From positions 1 to 64,000 of the forward strand of contig JAEZFD010000011.1 of the NCBI GenBank assembly GCA_023417655.1: a DNA stretch of 64,000 nt. Direction: 5' to 3'. Positions 42,383 through 51,209 of this stretch are shown piece by piece (within the stretch, counting starts at the first letter, position 1; the number at the start of each line of letters is the position of its first letter). The notes below the pieces were generated by a model. It was not told where the DNA came from, did no database searches, and saw only the letters and a program-made list of their open reading frames with translations. Source of the DNA: Planctomycetota bacterium (GTDB taxonomy: Bacteria > Planctomycetota > Planctomycetia > Planctomycetales > Planctomycetaceae). Position numbers and translations under genes: made by a program.

Positions 42383-43729
42383 CTACTCCCCAATTCCCAA
42401 TTTTCGCTCAACGGCCTGGCTCAGCGTTTCCCGAACAAGCTCAACCGGGATGCGATCGTAGACTTGGGCGAAGAACCCTTCGACGATCATGTGCATCGCT
42501 TCATAACGGGAGAGCCCTCGGCACATCGCGTAGAAGACCTGTTCGTCATCGACGCGGCCAGCAGTGGCACCGTGCGTACAGCGTACGTCATCGGCTTCGA
42601 TCTCGAGCCCTGGAATCGCGTCGGCACGGGCGTCCGCACTCAGCATCAGTGCGTCGTTTCGCTGATAACCATCGGTCTTCTGGGCATCAGGATCAACTTT
42701 GATCATCCCACGCCAGACCACTCGAGACTTGTCCCGGAGCACTTCTTTATACAGCAGGTCAGATCGCGTATCTGGCTGATGGTGCGTCTGCTGCGTGTAG
42801 TATGAAAGCACCTGCTTTTCGGTGGCAAAAGTGACACCGTTAACCTGGGCCAATGATCCCCGACCGTCAAGATGCACGTCCTGATGGATGTGAGCCAATC
42901 GGCTTCCGAGGGCGGCCACGGTCCACTGCAACATGCCATCCCGACCGACTCGGCCAGACTGGTGCGCGAAGTGGCGGACCTTTTGATTCCAGTTCTGCAG
43001 CTGCACATATCGCAGCTGAGCCCCTGCACCGACCAGCAGCTCAATGGCTCCGACGTGCAAACCTTCGGTCTCCGGAGAAACAGAAGCGGTCTCTTCGAGC
43101 AGAGTCGCCGATGCCCCGTCTTCCAGAATCACGAGCGTGTGACTGAAGTCGGAAACACCGTCTTGCTGCAGCGTGATCAGACTGTACAGCGGCACCTTCA
43201 CTTCGACGTTTCGCGGCACAAAGAGCACCGTTCCGCCTGTCCAGAACGCGGCGTGCCAGGCGGAGAAGCGATCTGTCGAGGGATCGACCGCTCGGGTGAG
43301 GAAGTAGGGCTCAAGCTTTTCACGGTGCTCGACGAGCAGTTTCTCCAGACTGCCGAAGAGCACCCCTTGAGCTGCCAGTTCAGGAGCCAGCGAGGACGAG
43401 ACGCAGTGCCCATCAGTATGTGTCACAGCTCCAGCGAACTCAGCCCGATTCTGCATGAGAGTCGAGACGGCAGCGGCGGCTGTTGGTGACGCTGCGAACT
43501 GATACTTCTCAGGACGGAAGGTTCGCAGCTCGAGCCGCTTGTATTCCTCTGGGTCCAGTTCTGTCTGCAGGCGTTCCAGATACAGCTGAAATGCCTGGCG
43601 TCGTGCCTCACGAATCCATTCCGGTTCGGATCGGGTCGCGAGAAACGCGTCAAAGGCCGCTTGCTGCGTATTGGAAATTGTTGTCACCGGAGAAACCATT
43701 CTTGCTGCCGCACGTTCCGTAAGATTCAT
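42383..43729 (-). CDS. sufD: Fe-S cluster assembly protein SufD
   Basis: A 448-residue protein (ATG 43729; ATG 43699 possible). The N-terminal helical part contains EPEWIREARRQAFQLYLERLQ. The beta-helix core ends in the SUF signature DDVRCTHGATAGRVDDEQVFYAMCRGLSRYEAMHMIVEGFFAQVYDRIP. SufB and SufD are related; the absence of the long SufB N-terminus and the C-terminal wording favour SufD. No sufB or sufC lies in this window, whereas these are usually adjacent, so the SUF operon is split or lies elsewhere. Confidence 0.9.
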   Translation of the reverse strand: MNLTERAAARMVSPVTTISNTQQAAFDAFLATRSEPEWIREARRQAFQLYLERLQTELDPEEYKRLELRTFRPEKYQFAASPTAAAAVSTLMQNRAEFAGAVTHTDGHCVSSSLAPELAAQGVLFGSLEKLLVEHREKLEPYFLTRAVDPSTDRFSAWHAAFWTGGTVLFVPRNVEVKVPLYSLITLQQDGVSDFSHTLVILEDGASATLLEETASVSPETEGLHVGAIELLVGAGAQLRYVQLQNWNQKVRHFAHQSGRVGRDGMLQWTVAALGSRLAHIHQDVHLDGRGSLAQVNGVTFATEKQVLSYYTQQTHHQPDTRSDLLYKEVLRDKSRVVWRGMIKVDPDAQKTDGYQRNDALMLSADARADAIPGLEIEADDVRCTHGATAGRVDDEQVFYAMCRGLSRYEAMHMIVEGFFAQVYDRIPVELVRETLSQAVERKLGIGE

Positions 43730-43777
43730 GAACAGGCTGTATCGAGTGCCTGTTGGATTCCGTTTTCGACCGCTGAA

Positions 43778-44668
43778 TTAACTCAGCAGTCCGTAGTTCT
43801 TCAGCGTCACTTCCAGCTTGCTCATGTCGCTGGCCGAGAGCGGAGTCAGTGGCAGGCGGACTTCCCCTGTATCCCGGCCGAGAAGTTGCATCGCTGCCTT
43901 CAGCGGGATTGGGTTGGTTGCCAGTCCGAGCATGTCCCGACACAGTGGGAACAGCTTGTGATGCATCTTCTGAGCGGCGGCGATGTCCCCCTTCTGCCAG
44001 GCAGAAATCAGGGCCATCATGTCCTTCGGAATGATGTTACCAGCCACCGAGATGATTCCGCTTCCGCCGATGGACAGCAGCGGCAGAGTCAGGCTGTCGT
44101 CACCTGACAGCAGAGTCAGGTCACTGCCGTTGAGAATCTGCGAAGCCTGATCGAGCGACCCGGTCGCTTCTTTGATCGCGACGATCGTCGGAAGCTCGGC
44201 CAGCTTGCAGATTGTATCTGGCTCCATGTTCTTGGCGGTACGGCCAGGAATGTTGTACAGAATGATCGGCAGATCGACGGACTCAGCAACCGCCTTGAAG
44301 TGCTGATAGAACCCGTCCTGCATTGGCTTGTTGTAGTACGGCGTCACCATCAGAGCGCCGTCGACTCCCGCTTCCTTTGCACGCCGAGTCAGACGAACTG
44401 CTTCAGCAGTTGAGTTGGAGCCGGTTCCGGCCATGACCTTGATGCGGCCAGCAGCATGCTCGGCGACGATGGCGACAACCCGTTCGTGCTCTTCGTGGCT
44501 CAGCGTCGGACTTTCGCCTGTGGTCCCGCATGGACAAATGCAATTCGTCCCCTGTTCGACATGCCAGTCGACCAGTTTCCGCAGAGCCGACTCATCGACT
44601 GCTCCCCCTCGGAACGGGGTAATCAGTGCCACGGTCAGTCCGGCGAATTGTTCTCCCTTGCGGGCCAT
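43778..44668 (-). CDS. dapA: 4-hydroxy-tetrahydrodipicolinate synthase
   Basis: Condenses pyruvate and aspartate semialdehyde in the lysine/diaminopimelate pathway. ATG 44668 has GGGAG 6 nt upstream and gives 296 residues, the family length; the frame runs on to 44776. Motifs are LITPFRGGAVD, CPCGTTGESPTLSHEEH (pyruvate/Tyr-triad region), MVTPYYNKP with the catalytic Tyr, YNIPGRT, and the Schiff-base Lys in VAIKEATGS. Related aldolases (N-acetylneuraminate lyase) are less likely because of the GTTGESPTLS context. Confidence 0.94.
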   Translation of the reverse strand: MARKGEQFAGLTVALITPFRGGAVDESALRKLVDWHVEQGTNCICPCGTTGESPTLSHEEHERVVAIVAEHAAGRIKVMAGTGSNSTAEAVRLTRRAKEAGVDGALMVTPYYNKPMQDGFYQHFKAVAESVDLPIILYNIPGRTAKNMEPDTICKLAELPTIVAIKEATGSLDQASQILNGSDLTLLSGDDSLTLPLLSIGGSGIISVAGNIIPKDMMALISAWQKGDIAAAQKMHHKLFPLCRDMLGLATNPIPLKAAMQLLGRDTGEVRLPLTPLSASDMSKLEVTLKNYGLLS

Positions 44669-44869
44669 GGTAGCTCCCATGCCGATGCGATCGGCCAGAA
44701 ATTCAATCAGTGAGTCGTCGTGTGTTGCAAAGATCCGGCGCAAATTGAGAAATTCGACCGTCCGGCACAAAACCACATTCTAGACAGAGCGGAAATGCCG
44801 CGAAAGTCAGGACACTTCCGAGCTCTGGAAACGGGGACACAGTTGCGCCCTGTCCCGGTTCAACCGCTC

Positions 44870-44919
44870 CCCAAAATAAAAGTCCGGCGCCAGCGACATG
44901 ACTGCCACTGGCGCCGGAC
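44870..44919 (-). terminator. Rho-independent terminator of groEL
   Basis: On the minus strand GTCCGGCGCCAG and CTGGCGCCGGAC form a 12-bp perfect stem with a 14-nt loop, then TTTTATTTT. It begins 72 nt after the groEL stop. Confidence 0.9.
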
Positions 44920-44991
44920 ATCATTTCCGTAGCATCTGTCAGCTCTGATTCGACCTAATTTCAGAATCAGACCGATCGAGAGCAGCAGGTC

Positions 44992-46611
44992 TTAGTACAG
45001 GTCACCATCGTGGCCGTGTCCGCCCTTCTTCTCGTCCTTCTTTGGCTTCTCAGCGATGAGGGCATCGCTTGTCAGCAGCAAGGTCGCGACGCTGCTGCTG
45101 TTCAGCAGTGCAGTACGAGTCACCTTCACTGGATCGATGACACCGGCCTTCACCAGGTCTTCGTAGGTGTCGGTGGCAGCGTTGTAGCCTTCGTTGCCCT
45201 TCTTCTCGGAGACGCGATCAGCAATCACGGCTCCGTCGACGCCAGCGTTGTTGGCGATCTGAGTCAGAGGAGCACGGCAGGCGCGACGAATGATGTTGTA
45301 ACCAACTTCTTCGTCATGAGTCAGCTTGCCTGGCTCGACGGAAGTGGAAGCACGCAGGAGAGCGACACCGCCCCCTGGCAGGATCCCTTCTTCGACGGCA
45401 GCACGGGTGGCGTGCAGAGCGTCTTCAACGCGAGCCTTCTTTTCCTTCATCTCAGATTCGGTCGCAGCACCGACGTTGACCTGAGCCACTCCGCCAGAAA
45501 GCTTGGCGACGCGTTCTTCGAGCTTTTCGCGATCGTAGTCGCTGGTGCTGTTGGCAGCTTCGCGCTTGATCTGCTCAATGCGGGACTTGATGTCGGCAGT
45601 CTTGCCGGCACCTTCGATCAGCGTGGTGTTGTCCTTGTCGATGACAACTTTCTTCACGCGGCCGAGGTCAGAGAGCTGGAGGTTGTCCAGCTTAATGCCG
45701 AGGTCTTCGAACACAGCCTGTCCACCGCACATAATGGCGATGTCCTGCAGCATGGCCTTGCGGCGGTCGCCGTAGCCAGGTGCTTTCACAGCAGCGATCT
45801 TGAAGGTTCCGCGGAGCTTGTTGATCACGAGAGTCGCGAGGGCTTCGCCTTCAACGTCTTCAGCGATAATCAACAGCGGCTTGCCGGAGTTGACGACCTT
45901 TTCCAGAACTGGAACGAGGTCCTTGATGTTGCTGATTTTCTTTTCGTGAATCAGCACATAAGCGTCTTCGAGGACGACTTCCATGCTCTGTGAATCAGTC
46001 ACAAAGTATGGAGAGAGGTAACCGCGATCGAACTGCATCCCTTCGACGACTTCGAAGTCAGTCTGCAGGCTCTTGCCTTCTTCGACAGTGATGACACCGT
46101 CTTTGCCGACAGCTTCCATGGCGTCAGCAAGAATCTTGCCGATCGTGTCATCGCCGTTAGCGGCAACGGTTCCGACCTGAGCAATCGCCTTCTTGTCGCG
46201 GCAAGGAATTGCCATCGACTTCAGCTTTTCGATGATGTCGTTGACAGCCTTGTCGATTCCGCGCTTCATTTCCAGCGGGCTGACACCGGCAACGACGGCC
46301 TTGAGGCCTTCGTTGTAGATTGCTTCAGCCATGATGGTCGCGGTGGTGGTTCCGTCACCAGCAACGTCGCTGGTCTTGCTCGCGACTTCGCGAACCATGC
46401 GGGCACCCATGTCTTCGAACTTGTCAGAGAGTTCGATTTCACGAGCGACGGTGACACCGTCTTTGGTCACGGTTGGTGAGCCAAAGCTCTTCTCGATGAT
46501 CACATTCCGGCCTTTAGGGCCGAGGGTGACGCGAACTGCCTTGGCGAGCTTGCTCACACCGCGACGCATCGCTTCTTGTGCTTCCTGATCGAAAGCAATG
46601 ATTTTGGCCAT
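44992..46611 (-). CDS. groEL: 60-kDa chaperonin GroEL
   Basis: A 539-residue ATP-driven folding chaperonin. Visible are LGPKGRNVIIEKSFGSPTVTKDGVTVAREIEL, the ATP-site DGTTTATIMAEAI, YLSPYFVTDSQSM, AVKAPGYGDRRKAML, GVAQVNVGAATESEMKEKKARVEDALHATRAAVEEGILPGGGVALLRA and GVIDPVKVTRTALLNSSSVATLLL. The tail is GGHGHDGDLY rather than the GGM repeats of E. coli GroEL, so the central-cavity lining differs. AGGAG precedes the ATG. groES is 265 nt upstream on the same strand, a wide spacing for this pair. Confidence 0.98.
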   Translation of the reverse strand: MAKIIAFDQEAQEAMRRGVSKLAKAVRVTLGPKGRNVIIEKSFGSPTVTKDGVTVAREIELSDKFEDMGARMVREVASKTSDVAGDGTTTATIMAEAIYNEGLKAVVAGVSPLEMKRGIDKAVNDIIEKLKSMAIPCRDKKAIAQVGTVAANGDDTIGKILADAMEAVGKDGVITVEEGKSLQTDFEVVEGMQFDRGYLSPYFVTDSQSMEVVLEDAYVLIHEKKISNIKDLVPVLEKVVNSGKPLLIIAEDVEGEALATLVINKLRGTFKIAAVKAPGYGDRRKAMLQDIAIMCGGQAVFEDLGIKLDNLQLSDLGRVKKVVIDKDNTTLIEGAGKTADIKSRIEQIKREAANSTSDYDREKLEERVAKLSGGVAQVNVGAATESEMKEKKARVEDALHATRAAVEEGILPGGGVALLRASTSVEPGKLTHDEEVGYNIIRRACRAPLTQIANNAGVDGAVIADRVSEKKGNEGYNAATDTYEDLVKAGVIDPVKVTRTALLNSSSVATLLLTSDALIAEKPKKDEKKGGHGHDGDLY

Positions 46612-46876
46612 TATTGAAACTCCTGATGCAGTTATCAGTTCGAGATTTCGGTGGAATATTCGATTCGCTGTCCGCTCATGCTCATCAAGTCGCAGCCTGG
46701 AATGAGCCGTCTGAAACCGGTTTCGCCAGACTCATCGATGCCTTCGCGACTTCAATGCGGACGCACGGTGCAGGCTGCTTGCCGGTTCTCACGTCGCCAG
46801 TCAGGAGAAACAGCGTTCCCGCTGAATCTGACCAACAACTTCCTCCCTGAATTGCAGCAGCCTGGCCCATTCAGAA

Positions 46877-47185
46877 TTAGTAGGTGCAGAGAATGTCTCG
46901 CTCACTGAGGAGCAGATATTCTTCGTCGCCGACCTTGATTTCATCGCCGGCATAAGAGCTGAAGATCACCCGATCCCCTTCTTTGACGGTCAGCGGCACT
47001 TTGGTGCCATCATCTTTTGTATGGCCGTCACCAATGGCAATGACTTCACCGCGCTGCGGTCGGTCTTTTGCAGAATCCGGCAGGACGATTCCTCCAGCGG
47101 TCGTTGCCTCCGCTGCCTGACGCTTCAACACCACTTTGTCCCCGAGGGGAACAATCTTGGAACCGCCTTTGGCCTTTTTCGCCAT
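46877..47185 (-). CDS. groES: 10-kDa co-chaperonin GroES
   Basis: A 102-residue lid protein of the chaperonin. Features: PLGDKVVLKRQAAEATTAGGIVLPDSAKDRPQRGEVIAIGDG (mobile loop region), GDRVIFSSYAGDEIKVGDEEYLLLSERDILCTY. A short basic extension (MAKKAKGGSK) precedes the normal start of the fold. AGGAG lies upstream of the ATG. No CIRCE element (TTAGCACTC with its inverted partner) is seen before it; a sigma-54-like sequence lies about 130 nt upstream. Confidence 0.97.
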   Translation of the reverse strand: MAKKAKGGSKIVPLGDKVVLKRQAAEATTAGGIVLPDSAKDRPQRGEVIAIGDGHTKDDGTKVPLTVKEGDRVIFSSYAGDEIKVGDEEYLLLSERDILCTY

Positions 47186-47314
47186 GAATGACTACTCCTC
47201 AACCCCAATATTTTTTGAACGATTCCGCCCTGATCAGCGGGTCTTCCCAGCAGAAGACACCCACTCAGCGCCGGGTAATACCATGGGCGGTCATGGCGCT
47301 GTGCTGCTCCGCTA

Positions 47315-47332
47315 CTACAAACGGCGTGCCAG
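47315..47332 (-). promoter_or_regulatory. Sigma-54-like promoter sequence upstream of groES
   Basis: Minus strand: CTGGCACGCCGTTTGTAG. It matches TGGCACG-N4-TTGCA with correct GG-to-GY spacing of 10 nt; the -12 dinucleotide is GT instead of the nearly invariant GC. It is 130 nt from the groES start. No enhancer-binding protein gene is in the window. Confidence 0.35.
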
Positions 47333-47514
47333 TATTTCCAATTAGACGCAACCCAATACACGCGAATCACTTTCGGAACGCCAGCCATTCTGCCATTACG
47401 ACATCCTCGAATGAAACAAAGCGATTCGGCTTCCATTGCTGCGCCAAAATGGCAGGTGACTCAATTCCGCCGCGTGGCTGATTGACGAATCCCTGCGGAC
47501 ATTTCAGGATGTGT

Positions 47515-47550
47515 TTGACTGTCAGAATGTTACCTGCAGAATGTTACCTG
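47515..47550 (+). promoter_or_regulatory. Promoter with tandem 14-bp repeat before the G3E GTPase gene
   Basis: TTGACT (47515-47520) and CAGAAT (47537-47542) are 16 nt apart. CAGAATGTTACCTG occurs twice head-to-tail without a gap (47523-47536 and 47537-47550), covering spacer and -10 box, where a repressor would act. The start codon is 46 nt downstream. Confidence 0.5.
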
Positions 47551-47596
47551 AGTCACTTGCTTGGCCTGAGTCCATCTCAAAGGGGACCTCTCCACT

Positions 47597-48706
47597 ATGG
47601 CACACCAGATTCGATTCATCCTCCTCGGCGGTTTTCTTGGGGCAGGCAAGACGACCACTCTCGGGCGACTCGCCGCAACCTACCGGGCTCAAGGCCTGAA
47701 TGTCGGGATTGTCACGAATGATCAGGCGACTGACCTCGTCGACACAAACACGCTCCGCCAGCAAGGATTCGATGTCGGTGAAGTGGCCGGAGCCTGCTTC
47801 TGCTGCAACTTCAATGAGCTGATTGGAACGATGGGCAAGTTGTCCGCGGATCAGCGCCCAGACGTCATTCTGGCGGAGCCCGTCGGCAGCTGCACGGATT
47901 TGGTGGCCACGGTGATTCAGCCGCTGAAGCAACTGTTTGATGCCGAATTCACAATTGCCCCCTATGGTGTCATTCTGAAGCCGAGCCATGGACTGAAGAT
48001 TCTGAAAGGTCAGTCAGGCACCGGATTCTCCCCGAAGGCGGCTTACATCCTGGAAAAGCAGCTGGAAGAAGCGGATTTCATTCTCATCAATCGAATTGAT
48101 GAGCTCAGCGCCGACGAACTCAAAGAGATCAACGAACTTCTGGAAGTAAAGTACCCCGGCACTCCCGTTCTCCGCATGTCTGCACGAACAGGGGAAGGGG
48201 TTGAGGAACTCGTTCAGTTTCTCGCCCAGGACGGTGGGTTCGGTCGCAAGATCCTCGAGATTGACTACGACACTTACGCCGAAGGGGAAGCAGAACTCGG
48301 CTGGTTGAACAGCAGCATGACCGTGACGGGCGAAGCGGACTTCTTCCTTGACGACTTCCTGCTCGGAATCGTGATTCAGCTCCAGGGAAAGTTGAAGCGG
48401 AATTCGTTCGAGCCTGCTCACCTGAAGGCGATCGGACTCTGGGAAGGCTTCTTCGGAGTCGCGAATCTGATCAGCAGTGACAGTGGGGTGGAACTTTCGC
48501 TGCCCTCCAACTGCGATGTCCGCAAGGCTGAAGTGATCGTGAACGCCCGAGTTGCCTGCGATCCAGAACAGCTCAAGGAGTTCGTCGAAGAGACCGTGCT
48601 GGAAGTCGCGGATCTGATGAAAATCAAGGTCGAGTTCCGTCAGACCCAAAGCTTCCGCCCTGGCCGACCAGTGCCGACGCACCGTCTGACAACTCCTGTC
48701 AGTTAA
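47597..48706 (+). CDS. G3E-family (COG0523-like) GTP-binding metallochaperone
   Basis: A 369-residue protein. The P-loop GGFLGAGKTTTLGRLA is at residues 11-26. The family's metal-binding motif C-x-C-C is present as GACFCCNF (about residues 65-72). Further motifs are DVILAEPVGSCTDL (Walker B/switch) and FILINRIDELS (base recognition). The C-terminal region (about 225-369) is longer than in CobW and unlike UreG/HypB. G3E proteins insert or deliver Zn, Ni or Co. No target enzyme is adjacent. The promoter has a tandem repeat suggesting regulated expression. Confidence 0.88.
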   Translation: MAHQIRFILLGGFLGAGKTTTLGRLAATYRAQGLNVGIVTNDQATDLVDTNTLRQQGFDVGEVAGACFCCNFNELIGTMGKLSADQRPDVILAEPVGSCTDLVATVIQPLKQLFDAEFTIAPYGVILKPSHGLKILKGQSGTGFSPKAAYILEKQLEEADFILINRIDELSADELKEINELLEVKYPGTPVLRMSARTGEGVEELVQFLAQDGGFGRKILEIDYDTYAEGEAELGWLNSSMTVTGEADFFLDDFLLGIVIQLQGKLKRNSFEPAHLKAIGLWEGFFGVANLISSDSGVELSLPSNCDVRKAEVIVNARVACDPEQLKEFVEETVLEVADLMKIKVEFRQTQSFRPGRPVPTHRLTTPVS

Positions 48707-48716
48707 GCTGAAAGCG

Positions 48717-48747
48717 GTCGCCACGCTCGCAGAACGGGCGTGGCGAC
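48717..48747. terminator. Hairpin terminator between convergent genes
   Basis: GTCGCCACGC (48717-48726) pairs with GCGTGGCGAC (48738-48747). The T-tract is poor in both directions (ATTCTCTC on the plus strand). It lies between the G3E gene and the epimerase gene. Confidence 0.65.
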
Positions 48748-48777
48748 ATTCTCTCGTGCGACCCTCGCCCGTTCGGA

Positions 48778-49749
48778 CTACATCGACGTCTGACGTTTCC
48801 AGGCGATGATGTCATCCAGTATCTGTCCGAGTGACAGACTTGGCTTACGACCGAGGACGCCCTCCAGCCGGGCGAGATCGGGAACACGGCGACGGACGTC
48901 TTCGAAGTCTGCGCCATAGGCCTGCTGATAACCGAGATAGTGAATGGGAATCTTCGGATCGACCCGACGGATCACTTCTTCCGCGAGCTGTCTGATCGAA
49001 ACATCCTGATCACTGCCGATATTGAAGATTTGACCGACAGCAGCGTCACATTCCGTGAGCCCAATGACACAGTCGACGACTTCTTTGACGTGCGCAAAGC
49101 AGCGGACCTGTTCCCCGTCGTCGTAGACAATCACTGGCCCCCCCTGCAGGGCTTGTGCGACGAACCGGGGAATCACCATGCCATAGTTGCCGACCTGACG
49201 CGGCCCGACGACGTTGAAAAAGCGACCGATGGTCACAGGCAGCTGGTATTTTCCGAAGTAGGCAAGAGACAGAAATTCATCGATCGCTTTCGAACATCCA
49301 TAAGCCCAGCGGGGACGGGATGTCGGCCCGAAATGCAGATCGTCTTCTTCACTCCAGCGCTCTTTGGGGTTCTTCCCGTAAACCTCACTGGTACTTGCCA
49401 GAAAAAAGCGGCACCCCTGCTGTGAGGCGAGTCTCAACAGAAACTCAGTGGGATAGATATTCGTTTCAATGGTCCGAACAGGGTCTTCTGCGACCAGTTT
49501 GACCCCCACCGCAGCGGCAAGATGAAAGATCACATCGACGCCGTGGACCGACTCCATGACGAGCCGCTGGTCCGTGATCGATCCATTAATCAGAGTCAGT
49601 CGCTCGTGATCGCGGACTGCTGCCAGATTGTCAGCGCGACCGGTTGAGAAATCATCGAGAACGCGAACCTCGTCGCCGCGAGCCAGAAGTTTTTCTGTTA
49701 GATGGCTTCCAATAAACCCGGCACCGCCGGTGACAAGGCTGACTGTCAT
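48778..49749 (-). CDS. NAD-dependent nucleotide-sugar epimerase/dehydratase
   Basis: An extended short-chain dehydrogenase, 323 residues from ATG 49749 (a TTG at 49770 is less likely). TGGAGFIGSHLTEKLL binds NAD. The catalytic Tyr/Lys are in AYGCSKAIDEF, preceded by LASTSEVYGKNP. RFFNVVGPRQVGNYGMVIPRFV and RCFAHVKEVV are typical of UDP-glucose 4-epimerase and UDP-glucuronate decarboxylase relatives. The exact sugar cannot be told from sequence. It lies near the sulfotransferase and the polysaccharide operon and probably supplies a nucleotide sugar. Confidence 0.85.
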   Translation of the reverse strand: MTVSLVTGGAGFIGSHLTEKLLARGDEVRVLDDFSTGRADNLAAVRDHERLTLINGSITDQRLVMESVHGVDVIFHLAAAVGVKLVAEDPVRTIETNIYPTEFLLRLASQQGCRFFLASTSEVYGKNPKERWSEEDDLHFGPTSRPRWAYGCSKAIDEFLSLAYFGKYQLPVTIGRFFNVVGPRQVGNYGMVIPRFVAQALQGGPVIVYDDGEQVRCFAHVKEVVDCVIGLTECDAAVGQIFNIGSDQDVSIRQLAEEVIRRVDPKIPIHYLGYQQAYGADFEDVRRRVPDLARLEGVLGRKPSLSLGQILDDIIAWKRQTSM

Positions 49750-50042
49750 ATCTCGTGACTTCTTCGGCAACAGCTGTTGTGAACAGGGATCACGCCATCT
49801 GAAATCTTGTTCTCCGCCTCTGCGACCGAATCAACTGCACAGAAGGAAAACGTGTGATCCCTTTGTCCACAGCATGAAGGACCTGACCGCCTTTGTCACG
49901 GTTCAACGGCAAAAAATCCGAGAACCTGCCTTGCGACGCGGGAGTCCTCCGGGGTGTCGCCCTACCCACGCCGGAAATCAGTAGATGTCCGGAAGGCCGC
50001 TGAATCGGCGATTCTCGCTTCACGCATCACGCAGCGGAGGCC

Positions 50043-51209
50043 TTATGCTGCGGCCTCACGATCCTCCTGCTCAGGGCTGGGATAGCCGAACCGTTCGTAA
50101 AACTCCCGGCAACGCTCGTAAACCTGCTGCTGCCAGTGCTTGTCGACCTGAAAGCGATTCTTCTTGTAGTTCTTGTGTCCGGCGAGTTTGACTTCAAGTT
50201 GAGGCCGAACCACCTCGAAATCCGGTAGATTCAATTCCCGGTAGACTCGTTCGAGATGCTTCAACGGTTCTGCTGCGAGCTCTTCGTACTTGACTTCAAC
50301 GAGGTTCCCTTCGGGAATCGCTGATTTCTCCCGCTCATAGGTGTAATAGGCGTCCATGAACGTCCGAATCACACTGTCTTCAGCATCAGGATGATACGAA
50401 TGCCCCAGAGTATTCTCTTCGATCATCGTCGACCGCAGGTGCAGCGTCGAATTGAATACGTCAAACGGGTGACGGGAAATATGGATGAACTTGGCGTCCG
50501 GAAACAGCTTCAGAATCGCCTTGATTCGGTAGGTATGCGAGGGGGACTTCATCACGAGCGGACGAGGCTTCCGGAGCGTCAACTTCTTCATGAAGTGTGT
50601 GATTGAGTCTTCCCACAGCTTCCGGTCTTCAGGAGGCAAATCATCAATATGGAAAGAACGGGTCCATTCCTGTTGATCGAAAGGGCGAAGCGGCAACGTG
50701 TATGGCGAGACCAGACACATCGCGCAAATCGCAAATTCATCTTCCTGGGGAACCTTCCAGTGGACCTCGACATTGTCCATGGGACGAGATTTTGGAACCA
50801 TCCAACCGGTCAGTGCCGTAAACACCTTTTCCGTGCTGAGGAAGTGCCAAGGGAAGACCGCTTCGTAGAGCGTCGGATAATTGAAACGCTCGTCGGCCGC
50901 CATCATGGAATGCAGCATTGTGGTGCCGGAACGCCAGTAGCCCAGAATAAAGATCGGGGGCCCGGCCATTTCCGTCTGTTCGATCCGCTTACCGTAGACC
51001 AGCTTCTCGACGCCGGCAAAAAACGAATTGTAGAGTCCCCAGGATGGCATTAACCCGAGACGGATCCAACGTTTCAAACTGAGGCTCGGTTTAAGAGCAA
51101 ACAGCTTGAACATGGTGGACAGCTTCATGCCGTGATACAGGATGAGCTGACCTTGGGAGGAGCGTTTTACCTGATTTTCGCTTTCGGACTTTCGGCTCAT
51201 TCCAAGCAA
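50043..51209 (-). CDS. PAPS-dependent sulfotransferase family protein
   Basis: A 388-residue protein. The 5'-phosphosulfate loop is GYWRSGTTMLHSMM (about residues 90-103). The 3'-phosphate site is FIHISRHPFDVFNSTLHLR. The C-terminal region has VKYEELAAEPLKHLERVYRELNLPDF, as in Sulfotransfer_3-like enzymes. It is divergent from the O-antigen ligase gene across about 420 nt, which suggests that it sulfates the glycan made by that operon or a lipid or peptide at the envelope. Substrate not determined. The Glu-rich C-terminus EQEDREAAA is unremarkable. Confidence 0.87.
   Translation of the reverse strand: MLGMSRKSESENQVKRSSQGQLILYHGMKLSTMFKLFALKPSLSLKRWIRLGLMPSWGLYNSFFAGVEKLVYGKRIEQTEMAGPPIFILGYWRSGTTMLHSMMAADERFNYPTLYEAVFPWHFLSTEKVFTALTGWMVPKSRPMDNVEVHWKVPQEDEFAICAMCLVSPYTLPLRPFDQQEWTRSFHIDDLPPEDRKLWEDSITHFMKKLTLRKPRPLVMKSPSHTYRIKAILKLFPDAKFIHISRHPFDVFNSTLHLRSTMIEENTLGHSYHPDAEDSVIRTFMDAYYTYEREKSAIPEGNLVEVKYEELAAEPLKHLERVYRELNLPDFEVVRPQLEVKLAGHKNYKKNRFQVDKHWQQQVYERCREFYERFGYPSPEQEDREAAA

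Larger units (their letters stand above)
47186..47596. other. Divergent groES / G3E GTPase control region
   Basis: 411 nt without a supported gene. It contains the candidate sigma-54-type promoter for groES (47315-47332) and, on the other side, a candidate promoter with a tandem 14-bp repeat for the GTPase gene (47515-47550). Confidence 0.5.

Noticed and set aside
45010..45993. Open frame of 327 codons on the plus strand opposite groEL
   Set aside because: It is the antisense shadow of a highly expressed, strongly codon-biased gene; composition rich in Val, Leu, Ser and Phe with no motif, and GroEL itself is certain.
46612..47596. CIRCE element expected before groES or groEL
   Set aside because: No TTAGCACTC with inverted partner is present in either gap.
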